Origin: Augochlora pura
Lineage: Eukaryota; Arthropoda; Insecta; Hymenoptera; Halictidae
DNA length: 64,000 nucleotides
NCBI RefSeq assembly: GCF_028453695.1
Contig: NC_135781.1
Location: 19,529,640-19,593,639, forward strand
Direction of reading: 5' to 3'
Shown: positions 31,805 to 45,631 of the stretch, piece after piece
How positions within the stretch are numbered: the first letter of the stretch is position 1
Layout: the number at the start of each line of letters is the position of its first letter
Program-made: the position numbers and the translations under genes
The notes under the pieces: generated by a model
What the model saw: the letters and a program-made list of their open reading frames with translations, nothing else
Database searches by the model: none
What the model was told of the DNA's origin: nothing

Positions 31805-33888
31805 TACTTTGTGTTGCCTGTCTAAAAATTTTTAATTGAATTTAAAACATCAAGTAAAACTCGCGCAGCTTTAATAAAGGCAGTAATATAAGCTGATAAC
31901 TTCTACAAAATTTATATGAGTAACAAGTGATAATACTGTGTATAATCCATACATTTTAAATAAAATTTACATTAATGAAACCTAATCCGTATATTACGAA
32001 ACAACATATAATGGTTTCCTTAAAGAATTAAACATAGTGTTTACATAATAAAAGCTATATTTGCATATTATAACAAAATTGGTAAATTAAATCTGCAACG
32101 ATAATATTTAAACACTAAGCAAAGCTGAACTATGTTTATCATTTATTACAAGATTGCGAACTTTATGTATTTATGACATCAATGAACAAATCACATAGAA
32201 AACAGTAAGAACATCGAGCTGTTTATTTTGCAAGTAGCCTAAATTAATTTTACAAAAATGTCGAGCTAATTATTTTAACATTTACATTTCCATGTTACAT
32301 ATAATTTAATACGTTATCAGTTATCAATACTTATTGCAACGCAAAATCCTTAAATATCTGAATTTAAAAAAAAACCGATTTAAGTCACTGCCGAAATAAC
32401 CAGTCTATTTAGACAATTTTAAAAATATTATTCTATTATTTGCAATATTAGTTTTTGTAACACAGATATGGTTCTGTCGCGCAAAAATGATTTTCCAAAT
32501 AATTACGCTCGAATAATCATCAACACATACTATAAGTTTCGAAAGTAGACTTTTCGTCTCGTGGCAGCGACACTCGCTAAAATTTCCAAGAAACTTCGCC
32601 AGCAACGGTTCCATTGCGATCACGGTTGGCGAAAGTCGCAACAAAGGCTTGTTCCGGGGCGGCGTACAAGCAGCAACAAATTTAGGTGTGTCGATCGGTT
32701 TCGGATACGATATTTTCCACTCGATCGAAGTTCGGCGTTGCCGGGGTAATCGCATCAGGATCTTACGTATCTATTTACTTACATGGGACACGTGTACGGC
32801 CGATTGCGCGTCGCCGAAAGAATTTAGAAAGTAAGCAGCAAATGGTTCCCCGGAAAAGTTCTCCGGCGCGGCGGCTCGCCGCTGCCTAACGGGGCACGTA
32901 AGATAATGCCGAATGTCGGCACTTCAAACGTGCCGGGCGCCGATAGCAATAAATAAATTGCCCGCGGAATATAAGCTCAGGGAACGCTATTACGGCCGCT
33001 TTGTGAGCGCGCGTTCCTCGCGATTCGTATAAATTAACGAGCCCGGATTGCTTTCAGCCCCGCGGAACACCGTGTCAACGCGAGATTTATCGGTTACCGT
33101 TGAGGAATTACACGTCAACCGAAACGTACTACCGAATTAATTGCTGGTTATCTGTCTCATAAACGTTTGGGGACTAATGCGACCGATAGCGGCCGATCTG
33201 TTCTTTCCTCTTCGCGATCGGCAGCCTTTTCCTCGACAGGAAAATCCGGCGGCGGCTTCTCTTAACAGAGAATGTTAACAAACCGGATTTATTCTCGTTT
33301 GAATGTCACTGATACGCGCACGGCTATAATTTCCTTTTTATTATATCTGATAACCAAGACAGTTTGTTCCGCTTCATGGTTTCGTAATTACGAAACCGTG
33401 CGTTCGACCAATTAAAAGCTTATTTCTGATTAAACCGAAGGAAGATTTAATGAGTGACTATTACAAATTTGGCTGTTGAGTCGGTTAACTGGACAACCAC
33501 TTAGGGAATCAGTGATTTCGTATTTAATGAGATAAATTACTAAAAAGAAGCAATGGGATATTAGATCGTTGGGTAAGAGTTTTAAGTATCTTTAAGCAGC
33601 TTTGAATGACTTTGTATAAATGCGGCATCCTTTGACTGTCGTTTTCATTACGGTATCGTTTGATTTACTTCGTGTATCGTTTATCTGTGATTACAGTTGC
33701 ATCAACTTCTTTGGTTACCTTAACACTTAAATTACCGCTCAGGAGATTTCTCGTGTTTTTATGCATAAAAGAACTTGTTTTCCAAAATATCAAAATCTGT
33801 AGAATTACTAAACTTAATTTAAGAACTACCTTTATGATGTATTAGTTATAAGGTTAATAAATGTGTGAATTTTTAAATTCCCTATGTA
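31805..33888. other. No gene seen; CpG-rich patch 32540-33260
   Basis: AT-rich flanks around a CpG-rich patch with short overlapping frames only. Confidence 0.6.
32148..32185 (+). repeat. Left-end-like fragment of the GACTGCGAA repeat
   Basis: GATTGCGAACTTTATGTATT followed by TATGAC, aligning with 24648-24675. A single end with no partner detected. Confidence 0.35.
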
Positions 33889-33890
33889 TA

Positions 33891-34395
33891 CAGTTACTGT
33901 GAAAAGTATTCGGACATTAGTATAACTTTGATTTCTACGGCATATATATAATAAATAAATATCATTGAAAGGAATAACTCGTATACGGTATATTAAAATA
34001 AAGTATATAACTGTCAAATACAATAAATTTTCGATTTATTACAAAACGTTACCTACATAATTGAAAAAATATAAAAAAGCATCAAAGTTTCACGACGATT
34101 CAGACGATTTATAGAGATATATTTAAAAGTTATAAAAATATATTCTTTGCAAATTTTTATTACCAATTTTATACTTCTATTATTTAAAACTATATTTCAA
34201 TAAGTCTGAAATTAAAAAAATTACTATTTATTATTATTTATTTTATATTAAATCGAAAGTTTGTTTTATTTTGATACTTATATACTTTATTATAATATAT
34301 CGTAAAGGACTTTTTCCTTTCATTGTATATTTATTTAAATGTATAGCGTAAAAGTCAAAGCTATACTAGTCTTCGAATACTTTTGGAGGTAACTG
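33891..34395. mobile_element. Tc1/mariner-type element, 505 bp, non-autonomous
   Basis: It is flanked by TA dinucleotides (33889-33890 and 34396-34397). The ~35-bp inverted ends read CAGTTACTGTGAAAAGTATT on the left and, as reverse complement of the right, CAGTTACCTCCAAAAGTATT. Both continue through TCG and end near TAGTATA. The CAGT start, AAAAGTATTCG motif and TA target are typical of Tc1-like elements. The interior is AT-rich with no open frame, so it is a deletion derivative or MITE. Confidence 0.8.
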
Positions 34396-34397
34396 TA

Positions 34398-35119
34398 TTT
34401 ATTCCCCATTTACAAACGAAAAAGTCGCCTATCTTAGAATAACCCTATGGGAAACAATTACGGTAATTTAAGTATTAATGCCAAGCATTTTACTTAAATA
34501 TTTCACTTAAGATTTTCGTTAATGCAAAAGTAGATCCAGAAAATTTCTATAGACTGAAAATGTGGAAAATGGTTTTATCAAAAGTTATCATTTTACGAAT
34601 TTCTGTAGCTTTGTGAAGGAAATTGTCTGACAATCTATTTAGGGTTATTATGAAAGAGAAACTTCTCCGTGAAAGCACATTCTAATGGGAATCTTCAAAT
34701 TGTTTAATAACGATATCACCATGATGAGAGGACGTACAATAATTTATCTAATGTTGTAGCAAAGAAAAGACTTCCTCTTACAAATATAGATCAAAGCGAA
34801 TAACGAGAACAATTTTTTCAATTTGTAGACTAATTTGAAATCGTAACATTTATTATTGTGACGAACAAATTCAATTTCATAGCACATTGTTCAAATTTAT
34901 TCTTCGTATGAGTAGAGTGACTTCTTTTTAACCTGAGTCCAGGTAAGCATCGGTACGATTTTGTTTCTCAGAACTGCATTAGTGTAAAGATTAACAATCA
35001 TATTTGTATTTCAAAGTTATAAAACAATATTTACTGTGTCCTATGATATGAAGTACTATCCGTCATGTAACGTCAAAATCTGTTATTAATATAAACCTTG
35101 CAAAATTCTTGCATTATAC
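34398..35119. other. No gene seen (AT-rich)
   Basis: Ordinary AT-rich DNA between the Tc1-like element and a family 1 MITE copy. Confidence 0.65.
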
Positions 35120-35331
35120 TTCATGCACTATAACAGTAAATCAGCCCCATAATAACTAAATATGAATCTTATTCATTTCTCCTAAATAGAATCAAAATTT
35201 GATTTCTCTGTTACTAAAATCCTGGAACACAAGTGAGCTAAGCCATGGAAGAAACAAAAATTGTCACGTTCTATCAGGAAAACCATTGAAGACGAGGAAT
35301 TGTTAGAAAAATATCAAGTGCAAGGAGTTAA
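35120..35331 (+). mobile_element. TTAA-type MITE, family 1, degraded copy
   Basis: The interior (AAATTTGATTTCTCTGTTACT, then GAAGAAACAAAAATTGTCACG) and the right end CAAGTGCAAGGAGTTAA match family 1. The left end is eroded (CATGCACTATAACAGTAA) and the left boundary is approximate. The short ORF at 35261-35458 starts inside it and is not a gene. Confidence 0.6.
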
Positions 35332-38300
35332 AGTATTTTACGATGGCGACCAAAACGACTTCCCGCCAACCAGATTGGCTGTGTGCCGAGCACGAAGAGA
35401 AACTGCTTCGGCGGACTGTACCCGGTTAAAAGACCGCGATCGACATCTATATTTATAAGGCGTCGCCGAACGGAGCACCATCCGATCCTTTGTAATTAAA
35501 ATAATAAGATTAATGTTTCGCGCGCTGCCGCGCAAATTGAGCGTTTATACATATGTAGCTGTCAGGGGGCCGGGCATAATGACTTTCGGGCACGATTCGC
35601 ACCCTAAAATACAATCCGCCGTTACAACTGCTTTAATTGTACTCATTACAAGAACTCGGGGAACATGCTCGACCATATCAATTCGTCGGAGGCCATTTAA
35701 ACGGATCGATTCGAGATAACGAACCAGTTAAGAGCAATAACTTTCGGAGAAAGCATTATTTGGCCGAGACGGACAGCGACAGAAGTATCTGCATCTTCGC
35801 GAATGGTCTCGAACGATTTTGCAACGATCCTGAAAGCATGGAGGACATTCTTTAACAACTTTCATCATCTTATACGATGTCAATCAGTTTCTATATAACA
35901 ATACGCCGTGAATCTTTACGCAGATATGTCACTTGAATAACATGTAAGTTAGCAAGGTCTTAGCGTTTCCATTTTCCTTTTACAGCAATGAACAATTTAG
36001 TCGACGAAATAAACTTTTCTTTAATACTAATTCTTGTAAAATGATGTTTGAAAATGAGAATTTGCATAAAGATCCGAGAGCGAATTATGAGACATAACCG
36101 CCACGTCCAATCTAGCAATGGGCTATTATTAAGTTGTATGAGTTCGTAAACTAATTGAATTAACTGAGAACTCAAGAAATAACACACGTTGACTAACGAC
36201 ATCGAGGATGTAGGTTATAAGAACGATTCCAAACTTTCATTGGAACCGTATGGACGACGGTATGGAGAATAGCCATAATGAAATCGGCAAATATTGACAG
36301 ATTTGGAAAAACGCCGTATCACGTTCGAAGAAGAGCAGCGAGCGGCTTAATTTACCGTCGAATTCTTTTCAGGTCCACGCTGTTAACTAGCGAGGCGCGT
36401 TTGATCGCGAGTATCGAAAGGAAAAGCATTCGAGTGCCAGGACAAGCCGGGCAAAGCGAGGCAACGGGGAATAAAATAAAACGAGGAGAGACGGTAAAAC
36501 GGAAATAAAAGGGGGACAACAAAGCCGACAAATCCGTTCGCGTTTATTCCGGCTGTTGTATGGCACGCCGGTGTATCGGATTTATACCGGATACCAGAAA
36601 CTTTTACCGAGGACTGTGCCGCTGCGCCAGCCGACCACAATGCATGCATAAAACCCCTCGCGAAGCGCCTAATCGAAATGCGAGGTTCATTTGACCGCGG
36701 GCCGCGATCGCACGAGTCCGATCGGTCATCGAAAAAAACTTTTTTTACACCGGTCCTTTTACTGGCTCGAGCACCATTCGAGTAATATATTCCGAAAATA
36801 AAGACCCGGCAAACGGATGATCATTTCACAAGTGAAAATGATTTTCCAATCAATTATTCTGATGTAATGTACGGTACATGGATTGTAGCTATTCTAATTT
36901 GTTCATATAATTTATTTTTGAATGTGATTTTATGACTGATCTCATTAACGAAATAAACAAAGGATGAACTGATTTCTTGATTTATTTAATGTCTCTCTGC
37001 TTTGTTTTTGTGCCTAGAACAAAAACTCGACTATTTTTATATTTTATATTTTTAATAGACAAATTGAGTTTCCCCTGTAGTGTACAATTTTACAGAAATA
37101 CGTTTTGCATCACAAATATCACACAATCAAATATGTTACAGTATTTAGAAAGAAGAAGTTGACGTTTAACGAAAAGTTGAAGTTTAACGCATTGTCTGGA
37201 AAATGACCATTTTGATACGTTTTATTTAATAAATATCTCTCTAATGAAAGGTTTGTAGCAAGGACAATTTCATAAATCATAGCAAAATGCGACCAGAGTA
37301 ACAGATAATATTACTATAATTTCTTGCACGAGAGTATTGATTACGTTATACGAACGATTCAATTAACTTAAGGAATGAATCATGTTTTACTCACTTATTT
37401 GGATGTCATAAAAATGAAATTAATATCCATGCGTTGTTTCTAAAACACAATTAATAATACCTTTTCGTGTTGTTCTATATAAACTATGATTTTACCTATT
37501 TTCTATTCCGCCTTCATCTCAATATCCTAAAGCGATCGTTAGATAACATTTGCGTTCACCCGTTCGTATTAGTTACATCGGGGTGTCAGATCTAATTAGC
37601 CGTCAATCTTAGCGGATCGTTAGCACGTCTACTATCGCGTGCATTATGCAGCCTAGCTGCTGACCACTCTCTCCTCTTCCCACGACCGCAACCGGATTTC
37701 GAGACAGCGAACCGTGGAAAGAATTATCGGAATTATCGGAATCGAGGCGGAACAAGAACAAGCCACGTGTCGTACAAAATGTCTCTCTCGGCCGCTTACA
37801 ACTTAACTGCAGATCCTGACCCGAGCGGAACCTGTTCTCCGCGATGCTCGTTACGCAATAATCGTTTTTTAATGATAACCACACCGCCGGGCCTGCGACT
37901 GATAAATCACCTCACGATCAAGCGTTCGCGACGTTACCTCGAGAATTATTGGATGCGCACTCGAAACGCGTCATCCGTCTTTATCGCTCTAAACTATAGT
38001 CATTCAACCTCTTTCGAAAATTATCCTCGTCGAGTCTTACTTTTCGTATTTTGCGATGCGAATGTTATTACCGAAATAAAGATTAACAGTTAACGCGTTT
38101 CAAATGGTACAATAGTTTCCAATAATAGTTCCACGACAGACAGAAAGGATCTCGAGAAAATTAAAATAATTGTTGATTGAAATCATAATGGTATTGTGAT
38201 GAATTATGTTACTAATCTTCGTGTTCGATTCTTCAATTTAGAATATTGCATTACTTGGTTTCTTTGTCCCACAGTATTGCATGCAAACGAGACAGGAATA

Positions 38301-41035
38301 TACTCTTCATCCTCCTCGTCATTAGAATCATTATTCCATTTCCTGCAGTTGTTAAAACTATGCTGCATTTTCTTCTAGCTTTTCTTAATACGTATTCTAT
38401 TATTTCTAGCTCGAAAATATTTCTTGGTATAATAAGGAAATGGAAAAACTGCAAAATCGCCGTAAAGATCTCCTTCGGCTACAAAGGGATGGTAAAACAT
38501 TAAAATGCCATGCTAAGCTGCAGCGATAGAATAAAACAGGACCTGCAAAATGTAAATAACAAATACGCAAAGTAACCCGGTGTACACGTGGGGCTCGCAT
38601 CTATCGCATGTTGCAAGATACTTAACGTGTTAGACCCGCCGCCCTATTCGACGAGGAAAGCCTGCACTATACTAATGGCTCCCCAAGTGGGTCCGGATAG
38701 ACACGCGGCTCTTTCTCCGCGGCGCGGCGTCTCGGGGCACGTTTTCAATAATTCATTTTCTGGAGATCGTACAGGTAATAAAGTGAGTTATATCGAGTCG
38801 ATGTAAGTCCTCGACAGCACACGTGACACTCGTTCCCGTCGAATCGCGGCGAGCTCGTCCTGGCCCCCCTTTCCGGGCCGCGCGACGAACGAGGACAGCA
38901 TCTCGTGCTCCTCCTTTCTCGTTACCATCGTCATCGTTCCAGTTGTCGTCTCCTTTCGTCGGCTAGCGTCCTTATGCGATTCGAGGTACCCGTCACGGGC
39001 CTTTGTTATGTATTTATGTGCATATTCGCCTATTTGTCGAGAAATTCCAGCGCCGTGTCGGTTCTAGGCTGCTCACGACTCGCTCCGTGCACGGTCCGTG
39101 AACGTCGACCCCGAAGAGACGTGGTTTACTCGGCGTACACCCGCGTCCTTATACGTTCCTACAACACTGTCGCGGCTCCAGAGAATTCTGCGACTGTCCC
39201 CGTGCCTGTTATATTCGCGTGACTCGCCCCCTCCCCCAGGTTCGGCCGCCGACCCATAACTGGGACGATCTTTCACACGTTCAGCAATTTCCTTGAGCCT
39301 CTTCTTTGCCCCTGAAGCGTTTCGTATTGCTCTAAATGCAAGTCACAGGATATGTGAGGACTATGTGTTTCGGTTTCTGTGTCTACAGTGGACGTTGCTT
39401 CGTTGCTACTCGGTGACCTCGGGTCAATCTGTCAAGCCGAAATTCCGGATTCGCTTGAAATCGACTTCTCGGAGCTGTTATTTTTAATACTAGTTTTATC
39501 AACTCACTGGGGCGCGGTGGGATTAACCTTTTCTACTCGAAGCGATTTTAACTGGAAATCCAACAAAGTTCAGACTTATAATGCTTACATTTTATAACAC
39601 TGAAACATTTTATACACTACGGAATTAAATTTTGTGATTCGCGCAACAGGTAACAGCTCTCAGAATGTTATAAATGTGTTGCTTTGTGTTGGCAAATTTC
39701 AACATGTCACTAAGGGTTCATCAATTGTCAGAAGGAGAAGTTTCGTTTTTCCTAGAGTAAGGAATATGTTTTAATAAGTACCATTCATGAACCCATGTGA
39801 TATGCTGGGTCTATTCTTCTTATAACAACAAACTTAACTGAATTACTATTTTTTCATACTTTTATATCATGTAATTTCTTGTTAATAAATATGTAATAAT
39901 TTTGTTTAATTTAAAACGCAACAAAATTTCTGTGCAACATGAGTCTATTTATTTTCTGAAATTCTGTGCCTCAAAGGATTAAGGACATCGGAAGTATACA
40001 TTTCAAACTTTTTATTTTATGATTACTGTGGAAGTATCAATTTTTATAACACATTTCGGAAACTTTATCCTTGAAAAACGTCGTAAGGGCACGGTCATTA
40101 ATTTAGTAGAATGACGAGTATCTATTACTAAATCGCCACTATGTGCCTCTTACTATATTAAGTATACTATACTACTTACTATACTATGGTATGCCACTTA
40201 CTAGGTACGAAATGGTTTAATACAAAAAGAAGTGTCCGCATTACTACAGTTGATCTTCCGAAATGGATCAGATTAATTACATTGTTTTAATATTCTACTA
40301 TACTAAATCCTAGTGTTCACACACGATAATTTACTAAATTACACGCTCTAAATTAACTCACTGGTTATGTTTGAACCAGCTTTTATGATCGGTAGGTCAG
40401 TGTTAAGGAAATTAATCTAGCATTATTGGTTTTCATTGTGAAGAAGTCGGCGGTCCGTAGTGTAGTGCGTGTTCCTGTCGCAAGACCGTACTTCTTATGT
40501 ATCAAGTGAATACTCCTTTTCATATTTTGAGTTCAATTTAATGAAACTACCTCGAATCTCGTATAATCTGGTGCGCTCTTGTAGGCGTGACTTTATTGCT
40601 CTTCTATACTCCGCAGACCAATATGTTGGATTTAAAATCTAAATCCATTAAAAATCGATCACTGGAAATGTTTCTTAAACTCTGGGTTTTCCAACAATTC
40701 ATCTAAGAAAATGATATACAATGATACACTATCTGACATCGCTCTTTCTCCCTCTCTCTTTCTCTTCATTAGAACTCTTGGTTACTACTTTACCTGAATA
40801 TTAAGTTACTCCTGACAGAAATGATATCACCAAAATCACAAACAGAAGAATGTAAATAGTGAAGATAATTAAAGACATTTTATAAAAAATGTAGAAAATA
40901 TTTGAAAAAGTGTAGGGTATTAGAATACTTCATAATACTTGAAATTATTTCATGTTTGGGGATAATTGGAATAAAAGAACGTTAAATAAGAAATTGACTA
41001 TTTCTTTAGCTACGAAAGCGCGTATTAAAACAATT
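35332..41035. other. No gene seen; CpG-rich patches 35340-35830, 36240-36780, 37580-38060 and 38580-39480
   Basis: CpG patches alternate with AT-rich DNA. Frames such as 38905-39222 and its minus-strand counterpart overlap. A CTATACTACTTACTATAC-type local repeat lies at about 40155-40200, and a possible tRNA relic at 40446-40496. Confidence 0.55.
40446..40496 (+). repeat. tRNA-Val-like 5' half, possible SINE or tRNA pseudogene
   Basis: GGTCCGTAGTGTAGTGCG is very like the 5' end and A box of insect valine tRNA. The rest (TGTTCCTGTCGCAAGACCG) does not fold into the anticodon and T arms and there is no B box. At best a relic. Confidence 0.3.
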
Positions 41036-41048
41036 GCCAGCAACCATT

Positions 41049-41455
41049 TTTTTTTTTTTCTTAGAGGTTTTACGTCGCATCAGCTGCAAGGCTATTAGCG
41101 ACCTTCTATTTAAATAGACCTTATATTTTGTTTATTAAGCCTGTATCTCTCAGAAATTTTAATAGGTCCTTGATTTTGTTGCTGTTTATGTTATCCTTGA
41201 GCAGTGGTTTTAGTTTGTGTTTGGTGCGCATATAATTGTATTTTCGGCAGTTTAAGATTAGGTGGTCCGTTGTCATTTGGGTGTTGCATTCTTCACATAG
41301 TGGGGATGGTTCTTTAGTTAGCAGTTATGAGTTTGTGTATCTGGAATGGCCAATTCGGATGCGGGTAATCGCTACTTGGTCCCTCCTGGGTAGGGTACTG
41401 GTCATTTGATAGTTACTGAAAAATTTTTCTGTAATGTTAGTTATATGGAGTGGGG
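41049..41455 (-). mobile_element. 5'-truncated non-LTR retrotransposon (Jockey/I/LOA-like), 3' end with poly(A)
   Basis: It is flanked by a 13-bp direct repeat GCCAGCAACCATT at 41036-41048 and 41456-41468. On the minus strand it reads coding sequence, stop, a short 3' UTR and a 12-13-base poly(A), seen as poly-T at about 41047-41059. Heavy 5' truncation, a poly(A) tail and a variable-length target duplication are the signature of target-primed reverse transcription. Nothing upstream of the ORF2 C-terminus remains. The clade cannot be fixed from so short a piece. Confidence 0.88.
41121..41455 (-). pseudogene. C-terminal fragment of a non-LTR retrotransposon ORF2 protein
   Basis: About 110 codons remain of a protein that normally has an endonuclease, a reverse transcriptase and a C-terminal tail. 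Visible are LPRRDQVAITRIRIGHSRYTNS, typical of the region downstream of the reverse transcriptase in Jockey-type ORF2, and then a zinc-knuckle-like Cys-Cys-His-Cys pattern (CEEC, then HLILNC). There is one in-frame stop at 41325-41327, where the family usually has a residue within THxxLL. The natural stop is at 41121-41123. The catalytic domains are absent, so this is a dead copy. Confidence 0.85.
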
Positions 41456-44400
41456 GCCAGCAACCATTGAATTCATATATAATATCCCGATACGTGGAAT
41501 GGTGTAACAAGTTTAAGAAACTATAAGAAATATAAATATTAGAAATCAAATAATAATTGCAACGTATTGTGTATAATTTTGACAATGACGTGATGCTGCG
41601 TATAGGTAGACAGTAATTACATGAAATGATGAATAGGTATAATGACGCCATTGTGATGAGTACTGACGGTAGGCGTGGTTTCGTTACTCTCAATTTTGTC
41701 AGAGCCGGGTCAGTGCTCAATAGAGCAAGCTCAGTGGCAAGCTTGATCTAGCATCTCATGGTTCTCCATCCGGGATGCCGTCTCCTCGCTATTGTCCCAA
41801 CGGAAGCGGAGCGCGGATTATCGATTACGCGAGGCTTCTATTAATAACCGGCGGGAACGGGACGATGCAGATCTCACTTGATACGAGACTGCTGGATTCT
41901 AACGCACATGGAGCCGCGGTAATGCCGCTACACGGCCGTTTAATTACACGTTGCCGATTAATGCTCCCGGTTTCAACTACAGCATTATCTGATACCGAAC
42001 CGAAAACGAGATTTATTGCGCGGCCATGGAACAAGCCGGCTGGTCTCCAGTTTAATCCAGTTTTTTCCCCCCACCATTTAATTGGTTCCTTCCGCGAGGC
42101 GACACTGTCCGAAGATGGATGGACACTAATCAACAGACGTAATGGCTGTTTTCTAGAAATAGGTCGTTCTATAAGTATAATTGGGTTACTCCGATTTAAA
42201 CTATAAGGAATTCGTCGCAATTACGAATATCGGTTTTCGCAACGGTTAGGATTCAATCTATTTTTCTTTGGTTTATTTCGAGACTCTAACTGTTACAACT
42301 AAAATGAAAACTAATTATTATTGTATATTAATTATATGCCTAGTAATTATTGTGAACGACTAAAATGAATTTATTTAATTTACGGCTTCATTAATTAATG
42401 TTAGGAACAACTAATATAGAGCTTCTTTCATCTATAATTGTTGTGAACAATCGACACAAATTTTCTTCGAGAACAGCTAATATACCATATATGTATGACC
42501 GAAATAGATTCCTCTTATCGATGACGATTATTATCATTAAGGGAGAATTTAGCGGTCACTTATAATAGTTCTTGGTTAACATCCTTGGCTTGAGTTACAA
42601 ATAAGTTACGACCTGGTTTAATTACCATCAGTTTCCAGTTCTTGGACGTTTTCGCGCCGACACTATAGCCACCGGATGTCTATTAATATACTTTTGCAAT
42701 AACTTTTTAGGATTCTTGAGAACTAGGTTGAGAACTCGTTTATTTCCGAATCAGATTACTATCGGCATTGAAATGGTCATTAGAAGATCTTTAGATACTG
42801 ATAATTTATTGATTTAAGAACTATTAATACTTTTCTTTAAAATTTTATCATATTGCTACGTTAATGAAATCCTTTGTCATTAACAATTCGATGTTTGAAA
42901 TTTATTAAATTTATATATTAAATTGTATAAAAACATCAAAACACAGGCTTTAATAGAATGTAATATAAAAATTTAATTAACGTAATGGAAATTAAATTTA
43001 CATCCATTAACAATTTCTAGAAAGAAGAAAACAAAACATTAATATCCAACAATAATAAAAAATAAAGATAGCAACTACATAATATTTCATATGCCAGAGT
43101 TGCGTACAAATTATTCTTACAAATTCTACAAACATCAATAATTTTGTTTTAATAAACTGAAACGAAATGTACGCTATAAGATTCAATTCAATAAACTGTT
43201 CTAGATCCGAACTAAGATTAGAGCGCATATAAATATACCATCTGCTTCTGTATACCTATATTACACGTTATTATTATAATATTCGGAAAGGGATTTTATG
43301 TTTCAAAAATCACTCGATTCAATATTTTATGCATAAAGAGCTGGACTTCCACGAGCATGGAATTTCACAGTTACCAGAAAGATGACAAAATGATGTAGAA
43401 CAAAGTGGTCGATATATAATTGAATAAGAATAGATAACAAGTGAATATTAAATAATCGCCTTTCATTCCTTGTTGCAAAATGAAATTACTTTTCGGGCAA
43501 CATAACAATTAAAGTGGCGATAAGGTTTTCAATCTGTGGAATTCTGCGACCGTCAAATTCCTTGGGTTCATAGATTTTGGTTCTTGTTTCAGAAACCGTT
43601 TGGCATCCTGGCGTTTCGATTTCACTGCCCCATGAAGCCGCATGCCGCATCATGCAGTAACTGCATCTTATCGGCCGCGGCCGTGTCGTAAAACTATCTC
43701 TAACGACCGTAACCGGGAAAGCTTTCGCAGTTGTCTTCACCGTGCGACATTACGTCTGGCCAATCTTGTCTGCTACTCAAGATTCAAGATCCGGGCAGCT
43801 GTTCGAGGAGGGTCGTTTATCTCGCGGATGCGTCGCGTTTCGATAAGTTTTCCGTTGTGGGGAAAAAAGTTCGTGGGAAATCATAATGCTCGCCGGAAAC
43901 GGGAGAACCGCGGAGGCGAACGAGGTTGGAAGTTTCGAAAATAAAGGAAACGCTTCCGTCGTGCAATCACCGGAGACTCCCGGATGCGCCAGAAGACAGA
44001 GTTCGGGGTTGCTTGAGGATTCCGGGGGTGCAAGCGAGACGGTGACGCTCTTCCAGATACGCGCATGCATATCGTAAAGCAACTTTCCGTCCGCGTCTCG
44101 AATAACAGCCGAGCAGATTGCTCGTGCATAATTAAAGCTATCGCGACGTTCGCGCATCCAGTCTCAAAAAGAGCCGATGCTGACTCAATCTTCATTGAGA
44201 CTGTGCCATTTGACGATTGCCTAATAATTCCTCCAAAATTGAAGATTAGAAATTTGTTAATAAATTGTTCCAAGGTGGTTGTAATTCTACAAATCAATGA
44301 GGATAATATGAAACGTTCTTCGAGACTGTTTCTACTATTTAACTAGGATGCTGAACTATGCTGACACATAACTCATGAATAACCATAATAATATATTTTT

Positions 44401-45631
44401 ATTTAACTATGTAGTAGAAATTTAATTTCCTCTTGTTACTATGTTGTACACTAGATGAGAATGAAATATAGAGTATTTGTCTAGAAATAAATTAGTATAC
44501 TTTTAAACAGTTTTTATGTGACGATGTTAAAGAAAATGTTTAAAATGATAATCATTAAATAATAAACGTAGGTGTTAGATGTGATGAATGACAATAGTTG
44601 GTGCACTCACCCCTGAATTCTTTTAGTCACGCATTCCACAAGCTGCTTTACATTTCGCAAGACTCATTCTATTTCGTAATACATTCATTCAAATGGACAC
44701 AAGGTTTACCCATCAATATTGTTAATATTAGTAACCACAATTAATGTAATTTTTTGTTAAATTCAATTAACACTGTCACCTCGTTCATGTAATTAAATAT
44801 ATCGAGATTTTAAATGCGCATCCATAAAATAATTTGTACTAATTGTCAGACAAAATGAAATTTTGTTCAACTAGCAGAAAAATTATATTACTTCTGGACG
44901 CTCTTAATAACATTATGAGTCGGTGCACATTGCTCGATACGTGTACAACGATTTTCCAAGGAAGACTACTTAGTTCTACATCCGCTATCTTGATTCCTTT
45001 TAAGGTTGGAGAACGAAGGATGATTTCGTTGATTTGAATTAAATTGTAAACGCTAACGAAGCAACAAAGACGCGTCGGTTAGAACAGTGCGCAGCTCGAT
45101 GAAGACCTTAGAAGATAGAGACAAGTAAGAAGAATTGGAGAATCTAGAAGTAGGTGGCGAGAGATACGTATTCTCTATAGCGTAAGCGGCGCGCCTTCGC
45201 GAGCGCGCAGAGATTAAACCAGTAAAATGCAAGTGCCCATAAAACCGGTAAACGTTGCGCCCTCATCTCCAGGGCGCCGGGACGTCAGTTTAATGACGGG
45301 AATAATTTTACTTGTGACCTGGCCGGCCGAAGTGCAGCGGCCGGGGAACCGGTTTTGCTACCGCAATACGTCAATAACGCGGCCCTGCTTTGTCGACGCA
45401 AAACGCGGAACAATGCAAAATATGCATGACAATTCTGGAAACAAATGAATTTTTTCGAGCTCCGGCTCCGCTTCGAACTTTTTTGCGAAAACAACCCCAA
45501 TTTTCTGCTCGTCGTGTTCGGAAAAAAATCCACCGCTCTCTTTATATCGGGTTGTTCCTGAAGTTCGTACATTGACAATTGCAAGATATAATATACAATC
45601 AGGATCAAACGTATGCGGAAAACACGTTAAA

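Noticed and set aside
39524..39976. TTAACCTTTTCTACTCG and GCCTCAAAGGATTAA as a possible 450-bp TTAA element
   Set aside because: The two ends match poorly beyond TTAA and CCTTT, and no hairpin or internal similarity to the other families was found.
41775..42220. Pair of ~130-140-codon ORFs on opposite strands
   Set aside because: Both strands open over the same GC-rich DNA and no motif in either, typical of low stop density rather than coding.
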